A stretch of 39,168 nt of DNA, taken from the NCBI RefSeq assembly GCF_005405885.1, contig NZ_BJFL01000040.1:1-39168 (forward strand). The letters run 5' to 3'. Shown piece by piece: positions 23,767-31,487 of this stretch. Origin of the DNA: Gandjariella thermophila (GTDB taxonomy: Bacteria; Actinomycetota; Actinomycetes; Mycobacteriales; Pseudonocardiaceae). Position numbers and translations under genes: made by a program. Numbering within the stretch: position 1 is the stretch's first letter; every line of letters starts with the position of its first letter. The notes beneath the pieces are model-generated. The model ran no database searches and had not been told where the DNA came from. It worked only from the letters and a program-made list of their open reading frames with translations.

Positions 23767-25125
23767 TCACCGGCGGTCGGCGCGGGGACCGTCCGCCCCG
23801 CCGGTGCCGTCCGGTTCGTCCTGGTCGCCGGGGGTGCCGATGCCGGTGTGGACCCACCCGGTGCCGCACAGCGTGTCGGGGTCCAGCAGGTTGCGGGTGT
23901 CCACCACGGCGGCGTGGTCGGCCAGCGCCGCGAGCGTGGCCCAGTCCAGGTCGCGGAACTCCGGCCACTCGGTGAGCAGCACAATGCCGGCGGCATCCTT
24001 GGCCACCAGGTACGGATCGTCGACCAGCGCGATGCCGTCCAGGTCGGGGTGGCCGGCACCGCCGGCCCTCGGGTCGTACGCGGTGAGCACGGCACCCGCG
24101 CGGGACAGCTCGGCGGCGACCGCCAGCGCGGGGGAGTGCCGCAGGTCGTCGGTGCCCGCCTTGAACGTCAGGCCGAGCAGGCCGAGCCGGACGCCGGCCA
24201 GCGAGCCGCGCGGCGACCCGGTGACCGCGCGGCGCACCTTGCGCACCACCCGCTCGCGCTGCGCCACGTTCACCGCCACCGTCTCCCGCAGCAGCCCGAA
24301 GTCGACGCCGGCCGCCTCCGCGGTGCGCAGCAGGGCGCTGGTGTCCTTGGGCAGGCAGGAGCCGCCCCAGCCCGGTCCGGGAGCGAGAAACGCCGGCCCG
24401 ATCCGGTTGTCCAGCCCCAGCACCCTGCCGACGGCGCGGACGTCCGCGCCGACCCGCTCGCACAGTTCGGCCAGCGCGTTCACGTAGGACAGCTTGAGCG
24501 CGAGGAAGGCGTTGCTGGCGTACTTGGCCAGCTCCGCGCTGGCCGGGTCGGTGCGCAGCACGGGAGCGTCCAGCGCGGCGTACAGGCCGACGACGCGGGC
24601 GGCGGCACCGGTGTCCTCGGTGCCGACCACGATCCGGTCCGGGTGCAGGAAGTCGTGCACCGCGTGGCCCTCGCGGAGGAACTCGGGGTTGCTCACCACC
24701 GGGACGTCCGAGCGGCCCAGCAGCTCACCGGCGCGTGCGGTGGTGCCGACCGGCACCGTCGACTTCATCACCACGACGCAGCCGGGGGCCAGCACCCCGG
24801 CCAACTCGCCGAGCGCGGACTCCAGCACGGACAGGTCCGCGACCCCGGCCTCGCCCATCGGGGTGGGCAGGCACAGCAGCACCACCTCGGCGTCGCCGAG
24901 GGTGCTCGCGTCGGTGGTGAACTCGAGCCGCCGCGCGGCCAGCCCCTCGGCGACCAGTTCGGCCAGGCCGGGTTCGGCGATCGGCACCTCACCATGCCGC
25001 AGACCGTCCACCTTGGACCCGTCGACATCGACGCAGATCACCCGGTTTCCCAGGTGGGCCAGGCATGCGGTGGTGGTCAGCCCCACGTACCCGGCGCCGA
25101 CCACGCCGATGACCGGATCACGCAT
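23767..25125 (-). CDS. ugd: UDP-glucose 6-dehydrogenase
   Basis: A 452-residue NAD-dependent enzyme oxidising UDP-glucose to UDP-glucuronate. Seen: the Rossmann loop GVVGAGYVGLTTTACLAHLG at the N-terminus, LPTPMGEAG, KSTVPVGTT, SNPEFLREG, the central helix region YASNAFLALKLSYVNALAE, and the catalytic Cys in WGGSCLPKD (about residue 263). The C-terminal domain starts at LGLTFKAGTDDLRHSPA. The last 20 residues are a charged tail. Its start overlaps the stop of the GT9 gene by 8 bases. The product can feed the UDP-xylose-synthase-like enzyme at 33335-34327. Confidence 0.95.
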   Translation of the reverse strand: MRDPVIGVVGAGYVGLTTTACLAHLGNRVICVDVDGSKVDGLRHGEVPIAEPGLAELVAEGLAARRLEFTTDASTLGDAEVVLLCLPTPMGEAGVADLSVLESALGELAGVLAPGCVVVMKSTVPVGTTARAGELLGRSDVPVVSNPEFLREGHAVHDFLHPDRIVVGTEDTGAAARVVGLYAALDAPVLRTDPASAELAKYASNAFLALKLSYVNALAELCERVGADVRAVGRVLGLDNRIGPAFLAPGPGWGGSCLPKDTSALLRTAEAAGVDFGLLRETVAVNVAQRERVVRKVRRAVTGSPRGSLAGVRLGLLGLTFKAGTDDLRHSPALAVAAELSRAGAVLTAYDPRAGGAGHPDLDGIALVDDPYLVAKDAAGIVLLTEWPEFRDLDWATLAALADHAAVVDTRNLLDPDTLCGTGWVHTGIGTPGDQDEPDGTGGADGPRADRR

Positions 25126-26071
25126 GGGCCACGCTCCCTCGCACCAGTCGTCGCGCCGCGGCCAGCACCCGGTCGGCGTGCAGCAGCAGCAGGCCGGGGA
25201 ACGGCCGGTCGCCGTGTGGGTCGCCGACGTCGCCGACCCACAGCACGACGTGCTGCGGCGCGTCCCTCGGCGGCCCCCACAGCCGGGGCGGGGTCGGCCC
25301 GAACAGCAGCACGGACGGCGTGCCGAACGCGGTGGCCAGGTGACCGACCCCGGTGTCCCCGCAGATCACCAGGCGGGCGCCGGCCACCAGCGCGGCCAGA
25401 CCGGCGAGCCCGGTGCGCCCGGCGAGCACCGCGTCGTCGCCCAGACCCGCACCGGCGGCCACCTCGGCGGCCAGGTCACGTTCCGCGGCGCTGCCGGTGA
25501 CCACCACCCGGTGCCCATCGCCGGCCAGCCGTCGGGCCACCAGGGCGTAGCGGTCCGCCGGCCAGCACCGGGCCGGGAACGCCGCGCCCGGGTGGACCAC
25601 CACCGCGCCCGGCGCCGGGCTCGGCGTGCTCGGTGGCGGCAGCCGCAGGTCGGCGCGGTCGGCGGGGACGCCGAAGAACTCCAGCAGCCGGCACCACCGG
25701 TCGACCTCGTGCAGCCCGTCCTGCCACGGCGGGCCGGGCAGGTCCGGGAAGTCCGGGTGGGCGTGGCTGGCCACCTCGGCGGGGTGCTGGGCCAGCACGT
25801 CGCGGATGCTGCGCGGACCGCGCCCGTGCAGGTTCACCGCCAGCCGCGGCGGGTTCGGCCACGGCCAGCGCAGCGCGCCGAGCCCCGGCGTCGGCAGCCC
25901 CTCGTCCACCGCGCCGACCATCGCCACGATCTCGGCGAGCCCGCTCGGCGCGGCCAGCACGATCCGCTCACCCGGGAAGGCCCGGCGCAGCGCGCGCAGC
26001 GCGGGCACCGCGGTGAGCAGGTCACCCAGCCCCAGCGCGCGCAGCACGAGGATGCCCCGGTTTACGGCCAC
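25118..26071 (-). CDS. GT9-family glycosyltransferase (heptosyltransferase-like)
   Basis: A 317-residue GT-B enzyme of the ADP-heptose:LPS heptosyltransferase family. Marks are ILVLRALGLGDLLTAVPALR at the N-terminus, VVVHPGAAFPARCWPADRYA, and the donor-site motif GDTGVGHLATAFGTPSVLLF. Gram-positive members transfer heptose or other sugars to non-LPS acceptors. Presence of HldE, GmhA and GmhB in the same locus makes ADP-heptose a likely donor. Start is GTG 26071. It overlaps the SDR gene upstream by 10 bases and ugd downstream by 8 bases. Confidence 0.9.
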   Translation of the reverse strand: MAVNRGILVLRALGLGDLLTAVPALRALRRAFPGERIVLAAPSGLAEIVAMVGAVDEGLPTPGLGALRWPWPNPPRLAVNLHGRGPRSIRDVLAQHPAEVASHAHPDFPDLPGPPWQDGLHEVDRWCRLLEFFGVPADRADLRLPPPSTPSPAPGAVVVHPGAAFPARCWPADRYALVARRLAGDGHRVVVTGSAAERDLAAEVAAGAGLGDDAVLAGRTGLAGLAALVAGARLVICGDTGVGHLATAFGTPSVLLFGPTPPRLWGPPRDAPQHVVLWVGDVGDPHGDRPFPGLLLLHADRVLAAARRLVRGSVAHA

Positions 26072-26748
26072 GATCCCTCTTCCGAATGGCAGACCACCAT
26101 CTCACGCACCTCACAGCCGGCCGGCTGGCGCAGCGCGAAGATGACCGTCTCGGCCACGTCCTCGGGGCGGTTCAGCTTGGCGTCCTTCGGCGGCCGGTAC
26201 TTCTCGTCGCGGCCGTCGAAGAACGACGTGTGCATGCCGCCCGGGGTGAGCAGGGTGACGCCGACCCGCCCGGACAGCTCCGCGGCCAGCGCCCGGGTGA
26301 ACCCGACCACGCCGAACTTCGAGGCGCAGTAGGCGGTCGCGTCGCTGACCGCCTTGACGCCCAGGGTCGACCCGCAGGTCACGATCGTGCCGTGGGAGCG
26401 CTCCAGGTAGGGCAGTGCGGCGCGGACCACCGCGGCGGTGCCCAGCAGGTTCACCTGCACCACCCGCTCCCAGTCCTTTGTGGACACCGAGTCGAGGGTG
26501 CCCGGGTTGTCGATGCCGGCCGCGGTGAACACGCCGTCCAGCCCGCCGGCCCGCTCGGCCAGTTCGGTGACGGCGTTCTCCGCGGCGGCCGAGTCGGCCA
26601 GGTCGGCGACCACGTGCTCCACGCCGGCGGACGGCGTGACCCGGTCGATCACCAGTGGGGTGCCGCCGTGCGCGCGGACCGCGGCCACGGTCGCCGCGCC
26701 GAGCCCGGAAGCCCCACCGGTGATCAGCACGTTACCCAACGGTTTCAT
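26062..26748 (-). CDS. Short-chain dehydrogenase/reductase
   Basis: A 228-residue classical SDR. The cofactor loop is NVLITGGASGLGAATVAAVR, the NAG-like motif appears as TAAGIDNPG, the catalytic Ser lies in TCGSTLGVKAV and the YxxxK pair in AYCASKFGVVGFTRALAAEL. It should oxidise or reduce a hydroxyl or keto group with NAD(P); within this locus a sugar or sugar-nucleotide substrate is likely. It lacks the extended-SDR features of HldD, so it is not an obvious heptose epimerase. ATG 26748 is preceded by AAAGGAGC. It follows hldE by 22 bases and overlaps the GT9 gene. Confidence 0.88.
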   Translation of the reverse strand: MKPLGNVLITGGASGLGAATVAAVRAHGGTPLVIDRVTPSAGVEHVVADLADSAAAENAVTELAERAGGLDGVFTAAGIDNPGTLDSVSTKDWERVVQVNLLGTAAVVRAALPYLERSHGTIVTCGSTLGVKAVSDATAYCASKFGVVGFTRALAAELSGRVGVTLLTPGGMHTSFFDGRDEKYRPPKDAKLNRPEDVAETVIFALRQPAGCEVREMVVCHSEEGSWP

Positions 26749-26770
26749 CGCGCTCCTTTCCTGCGAGATC

Positions 26771-28174
26771 TCAAGCGCCGGCCTGTGCGGCGGCGACGAT
26801 GCGGGTGGTCGAGTAACCGGCGACCGTGGGGATCAGTACCACGTCGCCGCCGTGCCGGCGCACGGTCGCCGCCTCGGGCAGGTCGGTGTCGGCGTAGTCG
26901 CCGCCCTTGACCCACACGTCCGGGCGCAGCCGGTCCAGCAGCGCCTCGGGCGAGGACTCCTCGAAGGTCACCACGGCGTCCACCGACTCCAGTTCGGTGA
27001 GCAGCCGCGCCCGGTCCTCGGCCGGCACGATCGGCCGGCCCGCGCCCTTCAGCCGGCGCACCGACGCGTCCGAGTTGAGGCACACCACGAGGGCGTCGCC
27101 CAGCGCCCGCGCCCGGCGCAGCAGGCTGACGTGGCCGGCGTGCAGCAGGTCGAAGCAGCCGCCGGTGGCGACCAGCCTGCCCCCGGCGCGGCGCACCCGC
27201 GCGGCCAGTTCGAACGCGTCCCGCGGTGCCCCGGCCTGCTGCCGCGGCTGGCTCAGCGCGGTGTCCGCCTCGGCCGGCACGGACAGCGCGGTGGCCCCGC
27301 CCGCGGCGACGAACCGGGCCGCCGCGTCCACCGCCCCGGTCACCGCCTCGGCCACCGACGCCCCGTCGAGCAGAGCGGCCGTGGCCGCGGTGGCGAACCG
27401 GTCGCCCGCGCCGCAGGTGTCCGGCCGCGCCGAGCCCGTCACCCGGGACGCCGACGGCACCGGCACCCGCCGCGCCGGCTCCTCGCCGGCCACGGCCAGC
27501 AGCGCACCCCGCGAGCCGACGGTGACCGCGACGCCGGTGCAGCCCCAGCGCTCGCGCAGCGTCATGGCGGCCTGCTCCGCGGCCGTGTCATGTCCGGCGA
27601 AGCCGGCCGCCTCGGACTGGTTCGGGGTGGCCAGCCGCAGCCCGGGAACCGGCGCGGCGCCCCGCGGGTGCGGGTCCCACACCACCGGAATCCGCGGTGC
27701 CACCTCGGCGAGCAGCCGCCGGAGGTCCGGGTGCCCGGTGAGGCCGCGGCCGTAGTCGGCGACCAGGATCGCGCCGGCACCGCGCAGCACCTCGGCCGCC
27801 CGCGGGCCGAGCGGCTCGCCCCCGGCCCTCGCGTCCCCGGAGTCGAACCGGACCAGGGACTGGTCGGCGGCGCGGACCCGCGTCTTGCACACCGTGGCAC
27901 CGCGCGCCGGCAGCCGCACCAGCTCGGCCTCGCCGGCCAGCAACTGGGCGAGCCGCCGGCCGGCCGGGTCGTCGCCGACCGCGGTGACCAGGACCACCTC
28001 GGCCGCGGAGCGGGCGGCCAGCAGCGCGGCCAGCCCGGCGCCGCCGGGCCGGTGCCACTCCCGGGCCACGTCCACCACCGGTACCGGCGCCTCCGGGCAC
28101 AGCCGGTCCGCGGTGCCCTCGATGTCGGCGTCCAGCAGCGCGTCGCCGACCACCACCAGCGGACCGCCGCTCAT
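26771..28174 (-). CDS. hldE: Bifunctional heptose 7-phosphate kinase / heptose 1-phosphate adenylyltransferase
   Basis: A 467-residue two-domain enzyme. The N-terminal ribokinase-type domain (about 1-310) has GDALLDADIEGTADRLCPEA, ATPNQSEAAGF and the catalytic GAGDRFATAA; it phosphorylates D-glycero-D-manno-heptose 7-phosphate at C1. The C-terminal nucleotidyltransferase domain (about 330-467) has ATGGCFDLLHAGHVSLLRRA and ends with GYSTTRIVAAA; it forms the ADP-sugar. Both active sites look intact and the length is normal. The start (ATG 28174) overlaps the gmhA stop by ATGA. It should act after GmhA and, for the adenylyl step, after GmhB, both encoded just upstream. Confidence 0.93.
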   Translation of the reverse strand: MSGGPLVVVGDALLDADIEGTADRLCPEAPVPVVDVAREWHRPGGAGLAALLAARSAAEVVLVTAVGDDPAGRRLAQLLAGEAELVRLPARGATVCKTRVRAADQSLVRFDSGDARAGGEPLGPRAAEVLRGAGAILVADYGRGLTGHPDLRRLLAEVAPRIPVVWDPHPRGAAPVPGLRLATPNQSEAAGFAGHDTAAEQAAMTLRERWGCTGVAVTVGSRGALLAVAGEEPARRVPVPSASRVTGSARPDTCGAGDRFATAATAALLDGASVAEAVTGAVDAAARFVAAGGATALSVPAEADTALSQPRQQAGAPRDAFELAARVRRAGGRLVATGGCFDLLHAGHVSLLRRARALGDALVVCLNSDASVRRLKGAGRPIVPAEDRARLLTELESVDAVVTFEESSPEALLDRLRPDVWVKGGDYADTDLPEAATVRRHGGDVVLIPTVAGYSTTRIVAAAQAGA

Positions 28175-28734
28175 ACCGGTACACCCAGCGCGTCGTCGAG
28201 CGCCAGGCACAGCGCGTGCACCAGCGCCAGGTGGACCTCCTGGACGGTGGCCGTGGTCGGCGCGTCCACCGCGATCGCGTCGTGGCACAGCGCGGCCAGC
28301 GGGTTGGGCGCCGGCCCGGTCAGCGCCCAGGTGGTCACCCCGATCTCGTGCGCGCTCTTCGCCGCGGCCACCACGTTCTGGCTGCCGCCGCTGGTGGACA
28401 GCGCCACCAGCACGTCACCCGGGCGGCCGTGCGCGCGGACCTGGCGGGCGAAGAACTCCGCCTCGCCGTAGTCGTTGATGATCGCGGTGCCGGACGACGT
28501 GTCGGCGTGCAGTGCGATCGCGGACAGCGGCCGGCGGTCGGTGCGGAACTTGCCGACCAGCTCACCGGTGAGGTGCTGGGCCTCGGCGGCGCTGCCACCG
28601 TTGCCGCAGGCCAGCAACCGGCCACCGGCGCCGAGCACGGCGGCGAGGTGCCGCCCCCATGACTGGACCTTGGGCGCGGCGAAACGCATCCGTTCCGCCG
28701 CGGCGCCGAGGGCGGCGAAGTGTTCTTCGATCAC
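28171..28734 (-). CDS. gmhA: Phosphoheptose isomerase (internal start within the fused frame)
   Basis: GmhA converts sedoheptulose 7-phosphate to D-glycero-D-manno-heptose 7-phosphate, the first step of heptose synthesis. The 187-residue region has the SIS-domain motifs LLACGNGGSAAEAQHLTGEL, HADTSSGTAIINDYG, LVALSTSGGSQNVVAAAKSA and the C-terminal TVQEVHLALVHALC, which carries the conserved Glu and His of the active site. GTG 28734 (VIEEHFAALG) is the usual position of a GmhA start and has GGAGGGGAGC about 6 bases upstream. I therefore think a separate GmhA is made, alone or along with the fusion. The stop overlaps the hldE start by ATGA. Confidence 0.75.
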   Translation of the reverse strand: MIEEHFAALGAAAERMRFAAPKVQSWGRHLAAVLGAGGRLLACGNGGSAAEAQHLTGELVGKFRTDRRPLSAIALHADTSSGTAIINDYGEAEFFARQVRAHGRPGDVLVALSTSGGSQNVVAAAKSAHEIGVTTWALTGPAPNPLAALCHDAIAVDAPTTATVQEVHLALVHALCLALDDALGVPV

Positions 28735-29826
28735 GGCAGAGCTCCCCTCCTCCGGCGGCGCCGCGGCGCGGCCCGCTGGTTCCTCGGCCGGCCGCGTGGC
28801 GGCGCCGGTGGCCGCGGTGGACGCCGTGACGCTCGCGACCGCCGCGACGACCTGTTCGGGTTCGATCGAGTCGAGGCACGGGTGGCCGGCCACCGGGCAG
28901 GTGCGCGCCCTGCTGCCGCGGCACGGCGCGTGCTGGTCGCCGAGCAGCACGGTGGGCACGCCGTACGGCGCCCACCGCTCGGCCGGCACGACCGGAGCGA
29001 ACAGCGACACCACCGGCGTGCCGACGGCCGCGGCCAGGTGCGCCGGTCCGGTGTTCGGCGCGACCACCGCGGCCGCCCCGTCCAGGACGGCGGCCAGTTC
29101 GGCCAGGTCGGTGCGGCCGCCGAGGTCCACACCCGCGTCCCCGGCCACCCGGGCGGTCAGGGCGCACTCCGCCGGGGCGCCGGTGACCAGCACCCGGTGG
29201 CCGGCCGCGGCGAGCGCCGCGACGAACGCGGCACACCGGTCGGTGGCTGGTTGCCGGGCCGGGACCGACGCCCCCGGGTGCACCACCACGTAGCCGGGTG
29301 CGCCGGTGAGCGCGGAGACGTCCGGCAGCGGGCGGCGCACCTCGAGCCGGCCGCCGTCACCGGGCGGCAGGTCGAAACCGGCGGCGCGGGCCAGCGACAG
29401 CGCCCGCTCCGCCTCCGGCGGGTCACCGGTGACCCCGTGCCGCAGGTCCAAAAGCGACCCCGGGTAGTTCTCGCTGATCGCGCCGATCCACGGCACTCCG
29501 GCCATGCGCAGCGCCATGGCCAGCGGCAGCGGCGACTGGTGGAACGAGGTGAGGATCAGCGCCGTGTCCGGCCGCACCGCACGGACGCGCGCCACCAGGT
29601 CGTCGACGTGACGCCGGCTGAGTTCCGGGGGTTCCGGGTCGATCCACGGCGCGCACCACTCGATCACCGCGTCGACGCCGGGCAGCAGGTCGGCGGCGGC
29701 CCGGCCGCGCGGGCCGGCCAGCAGGGTGACCGAGTCGGCGTGCGCCGCGACCGCGCGCACACACGGGCCGGCGAGCAGCACGTCTCCGGCGTTGTCCAGG
29801 CGGGCCACCAGAACCCGGCCGGTCAT
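28171..29826 (-). CDS. GT9 glycosyltransferase read through in frame into GmhA
   Basis: One uninterrupted frame of 551 codons. Residues 1-335 are a GT9 heptosyltransferase-like protein: RVLVARLDNAGDVLLAGPCV at the start, VVVHPGASVPARQPATDRCA, and the donor motif APNTGPAHLAAAVGTPVVSL. A 30-residue Ala/Pro/Glu linker (SVTASTAATGAATRPAEEPA) lacks a stop and leads into a complete phosphoheptose isomerase. Either this is a true fusion or GT9 has lost its stop and GmhA starts internally at 28734, where a strong ribosome binding site lies. Start ATG 29826 overlaps the GmhB stop by ATGA. The transferase likely uses ADP-heptose; the acceptor is unknown. Confidence 0.8.
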   Translation of the reverse strand: MTGRVLVARLDNAGDVLLAGPCVRAVAAHADSVTLLAGPRGRAAADLLPGVDAVIEWCAPWIDPEPPELSRRHVDDLVARVRAVRPDTALILTSFHQSPLPLAMALRMAGVPWIGAISENYPGSLLDLRHGVTGDPPEAERALSLARAAGFDLPPGDGGRLEVRRPLPDVSALTGAPGYVVVHPGASVPARQPATDRCAAFVAALAAAGHRVLVTGAPAECALTARVAGDAGVDLGGRTDLAELAAVLDGAAAVVAPNTGPAHLAAAVGTPVVSLFAPVVPAERWAPYGVPTVLLGDQHAPCRGSRARTCPVAGHPCLDSIEPEQVVAAVASVTASTAATGAATRPAEEPAGRAAAPPEEGSSAVIEEHFAALGAAAERMRFAAPKVQSWGRHLAAVLGAGGRLLACGNGGSAAEAQHLTGELVGKFRTDRRPLSAIALHADTSSGTAIINDYGEAEFFARQVRAHGRPGDVLVALSTSGGSQNVVAAAKSAHEIGVTTWALTGPAPNPLAALCHDAIAVDAPTTATVQEVHLALVHALCLALDDALGVPV

Positions 29827-31406
29827 GGCCGGCCCCCCAGCGCCAGCCGCACGGCATCGTCCAGGTCCGCGGCGAGGTTTCCGGCGCGCCGGGCGCACTC
29901 CACCTCCTCGGGGCGGGTCCGGTCGGTGGGCACCAGCACGCCCCGCGCCCCCGCCGCCTCGGCCGCGGCCACGTCGGCGCCGATGTCGCCGATCACCACG
30001 CAGCGCCGCACGTCCACACCCAGCGCCTCGGCGGCCCGCCGCACCAGGCCGGGCCGCGGCTTCCGGCAGTCGCAGCCGTCGTCCGGGTCGTGCACGCACA
30101 CCTGCCAGGTGCCGAACGGGCCGAGCAGTTCCGCGACCCGGGCGTTCACCGCGGCGAGCTGCTCCTCGGTGATCAGGCCGCGCGCCACGCCGGACTGGTT
30201 GCTGACCACGCCGATCGGCACGCCGGTGTTCCGCAACGCGTCCAGTACCTTGTCGGCGCCCGGCACCGGCCGCACCAGGTCGGGCTCGGTCAGGTAGGGC
30301 ACGTCCTCGATGAGCGTGCCGTCCCGGTCGAACAGCACCGCCGACGTGTTTCCTCCCGCGGAGGCGGCGGATGGCACCGCCGACGTGTTTCCTCCCGCGG
30401 AGGCGGCGGATGGCACCGCCGACGTGTTTCCTCCCGCGGAGGGGGCGGGCGGCACCGCCGAGCGCACCCGGAGTTCACCGCGCAGCCGGTGCGCGCAGGC
30501 CACTGGCGGGATGAGCACGCTGGTCAACGCCATCGTCGCGACCTCGTCGCAAGTGCGCGGGCCGGGCAGGATGCGGCGCAGCGCGAACTCCACGGTGAGC
30601 GCCGTCCAGGTCGCCGCGGCGGCCAGCGCGGCGCGTTTCCGGCCGGCCGCGCCGAGCGCCAGCGCGCCCAGCGCCGCCGCGGTGGTGGCCGCGTGCGGGC
30701 CCAGCCGGCCGCGGCCCTCGCCGATCCGCCGCCGCCAGTGCCGGCCGTGCTTGCGGCGCATCAGCGCGTTGTCCGCGTTGCCGCGCTGGGCGCGGACGCT
30801 GGCCAGCGGGCCGCCGGCGCGGGCCGGGTGCGTGGTGACCCGCTCGCCGGTGACGATCCGGTACCCGGCCCGGCAGACCCGCAGCGCCAGGTCCGCGTCC
30901 TCCCGGTAGGCGCGGGGGAAGCGCTCGTCGAAGCCGCCGACCGCGGCCAGCGCGGCCCTGCGGTAGGCCATGTCCGCGGTGATCCACCGGGCGCCGGCCA
31001 GCGCCGCGGTGCCGCGCTCGTCGTCGGTGGGCCGCCGGTCCGCGGGCAGCGGCACCTCGATGCGCGCCTGGCAGGCGGCCACGTCCTGGGGCAGGTCGCG
31101 CAGGTCCGCCACCAGCCTGCGCGGCCAGTCCGGCGGGGTGAGCACGTCGTCGTCCAGGAACGCCACCCACTCGGTGCCGGCCAGCCGCCAGCCCGCGTTG
31201 CGCGCGGCGGCCGGGCCACCACCGCCGGAACGCATCACGCGCAGCGGCGCGTGAGTGTCCGGAACGGACAGTGGCTCGCCGGAAGGCCGGTCGTCCACCA
31301 CGACGATCTCCGCCGGGCGCGGTCCCCCGGCACGGTCCAGGGCGCGCAGCAGCGCGGCGAGGTTGTCCCGCCCCGTCGTGGGGATCACGATGGTGTACCC
31401 GGTCAC
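29823..31406 (-). CDS. gmhB: GT2 glycosyltransferase read through in frame into GmhB
   Basis: A 527-codon frame. Residues 1-315 are a GT2 transferase: YTIVIPTTGRDNLAALLRAL, then EIVVVDD, the metal-binding FLDDDVLTPPDW, and membrane-like segments towards the end. A tandem linker of 13-residue units (SAASAGGNTSAVP) encoded by 39-bp repeats follows. The last 170 residues are a HAD phosphatase like GmhB: FDRDGTLIEDVPYL, GVVSNQSGVARGLIT, the zinc-binding DDGCDCRKPRPG, and VIGDIGADV. GmhB removes the 7-phosphate from heptose 1,7-bisphosphate. GTG 31406 has GGAGG 7 bases upstream, supplied by a repeat. An alternative ATG at 31487 overlaps the carbamoyltransferase stop and would add 27 repeat-encoded residues. 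A separate GmhB could start at GTG 30338. Confidence 0.8.
   Translation of the reverse strand: MTGYTIVIPTTGRDNLAALLRALDRAGGPRPAEIVVVDDRPSGEPLSVPDTHAPLRVMRSGGGGPAAARNAGWRLAGTEWVAFLDDDVLTPPDWPRRLVADLRDLPQDVAACQARIEVPLPADRRPTDDERGTAALAGARWITADMAYRRAALAAVGGFDERFPRAYREDADLALRVCRAGYRIVTGERVTTHPARAGGPLASVRAQRGNADNALMRRKHGRHWRRRIGEGRGRLGPHAATTAAALGALALGAAGRKRAALAAAATWTALTVEFALRRILPGPRTCDEVATMALTSVLIPPVACAHRLRGELRVRSAVPPAPSAGGNTSAVPSAASAGGNTSAVPSAASAGGNTSAVLFDRDGTLIEDVPYLTEPDLVRPVPGADKVLDALRNTGVPIGVVSNQSGVARGLITEEQLAAVNARVAELLGPFGTWQVCVHDPDDGCDCRKPRPGLVRRAAEALGVDVRRCVVIGDIGADVAAAEAAGARGVLVPTDRTRPEEVECARRAGNLAADLDDAVRLALGGRP
30335..30451 (-). repeat. Three tandem 39-bp repeats between GT2 and GmhB domains
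   Basis: Units start at 30335, 30374 and 30413. The first two are identical; the third differs at a few bases near its end. Each is 13 codons with no stop on the minus strand and encodes SAASAGGNTSAVP-like residues. On that strand each unit contains GGGAGGAAACACGTC, a Shine-Dalgarno-like stretch ahead of a GTG. CCGCC and GGCGG at the unit ends can pair. Confidence 0.9.
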
Positions 31407-31409
31407 GAG

Positions 31410-31487
31410 GCCGCCTCCGCTGGGAAGAGCACGTCGGCGGTTCTGTCTGCCGCCTCCGCTGGGAAGAGCACGTCGGCGGGGCGTCAT
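31410..31487 (+). repeat. Two tandem 39-bp repeats, inverted relatives of the 30335 array
   Basis: Units start at 31410 and 31449. They share about 29 of 39 positions with the other array in opposite orientation, with conserved cores GCCGCCTCCGC and CACGTCGGCGGT. On the plus strand they read AASAGKSTSAV, closely similar to the other array read on the minus strand. They fill the whole gap between the carbamoyltransferase stop and the preferred GT2 start. Confidence 0.88.

Noticed and set aside
23728-25500. 590-residue plus-strand frame across ugd
   Set aside because: Shadow of ugd and the GT9 gene; the minus-strand products match known families over full length.
30335-30451. CRISPR-like array
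   Set aside because: Units are directly adjacent with no unique spacers and encode a periodic peptide; it is a tandem repeat.
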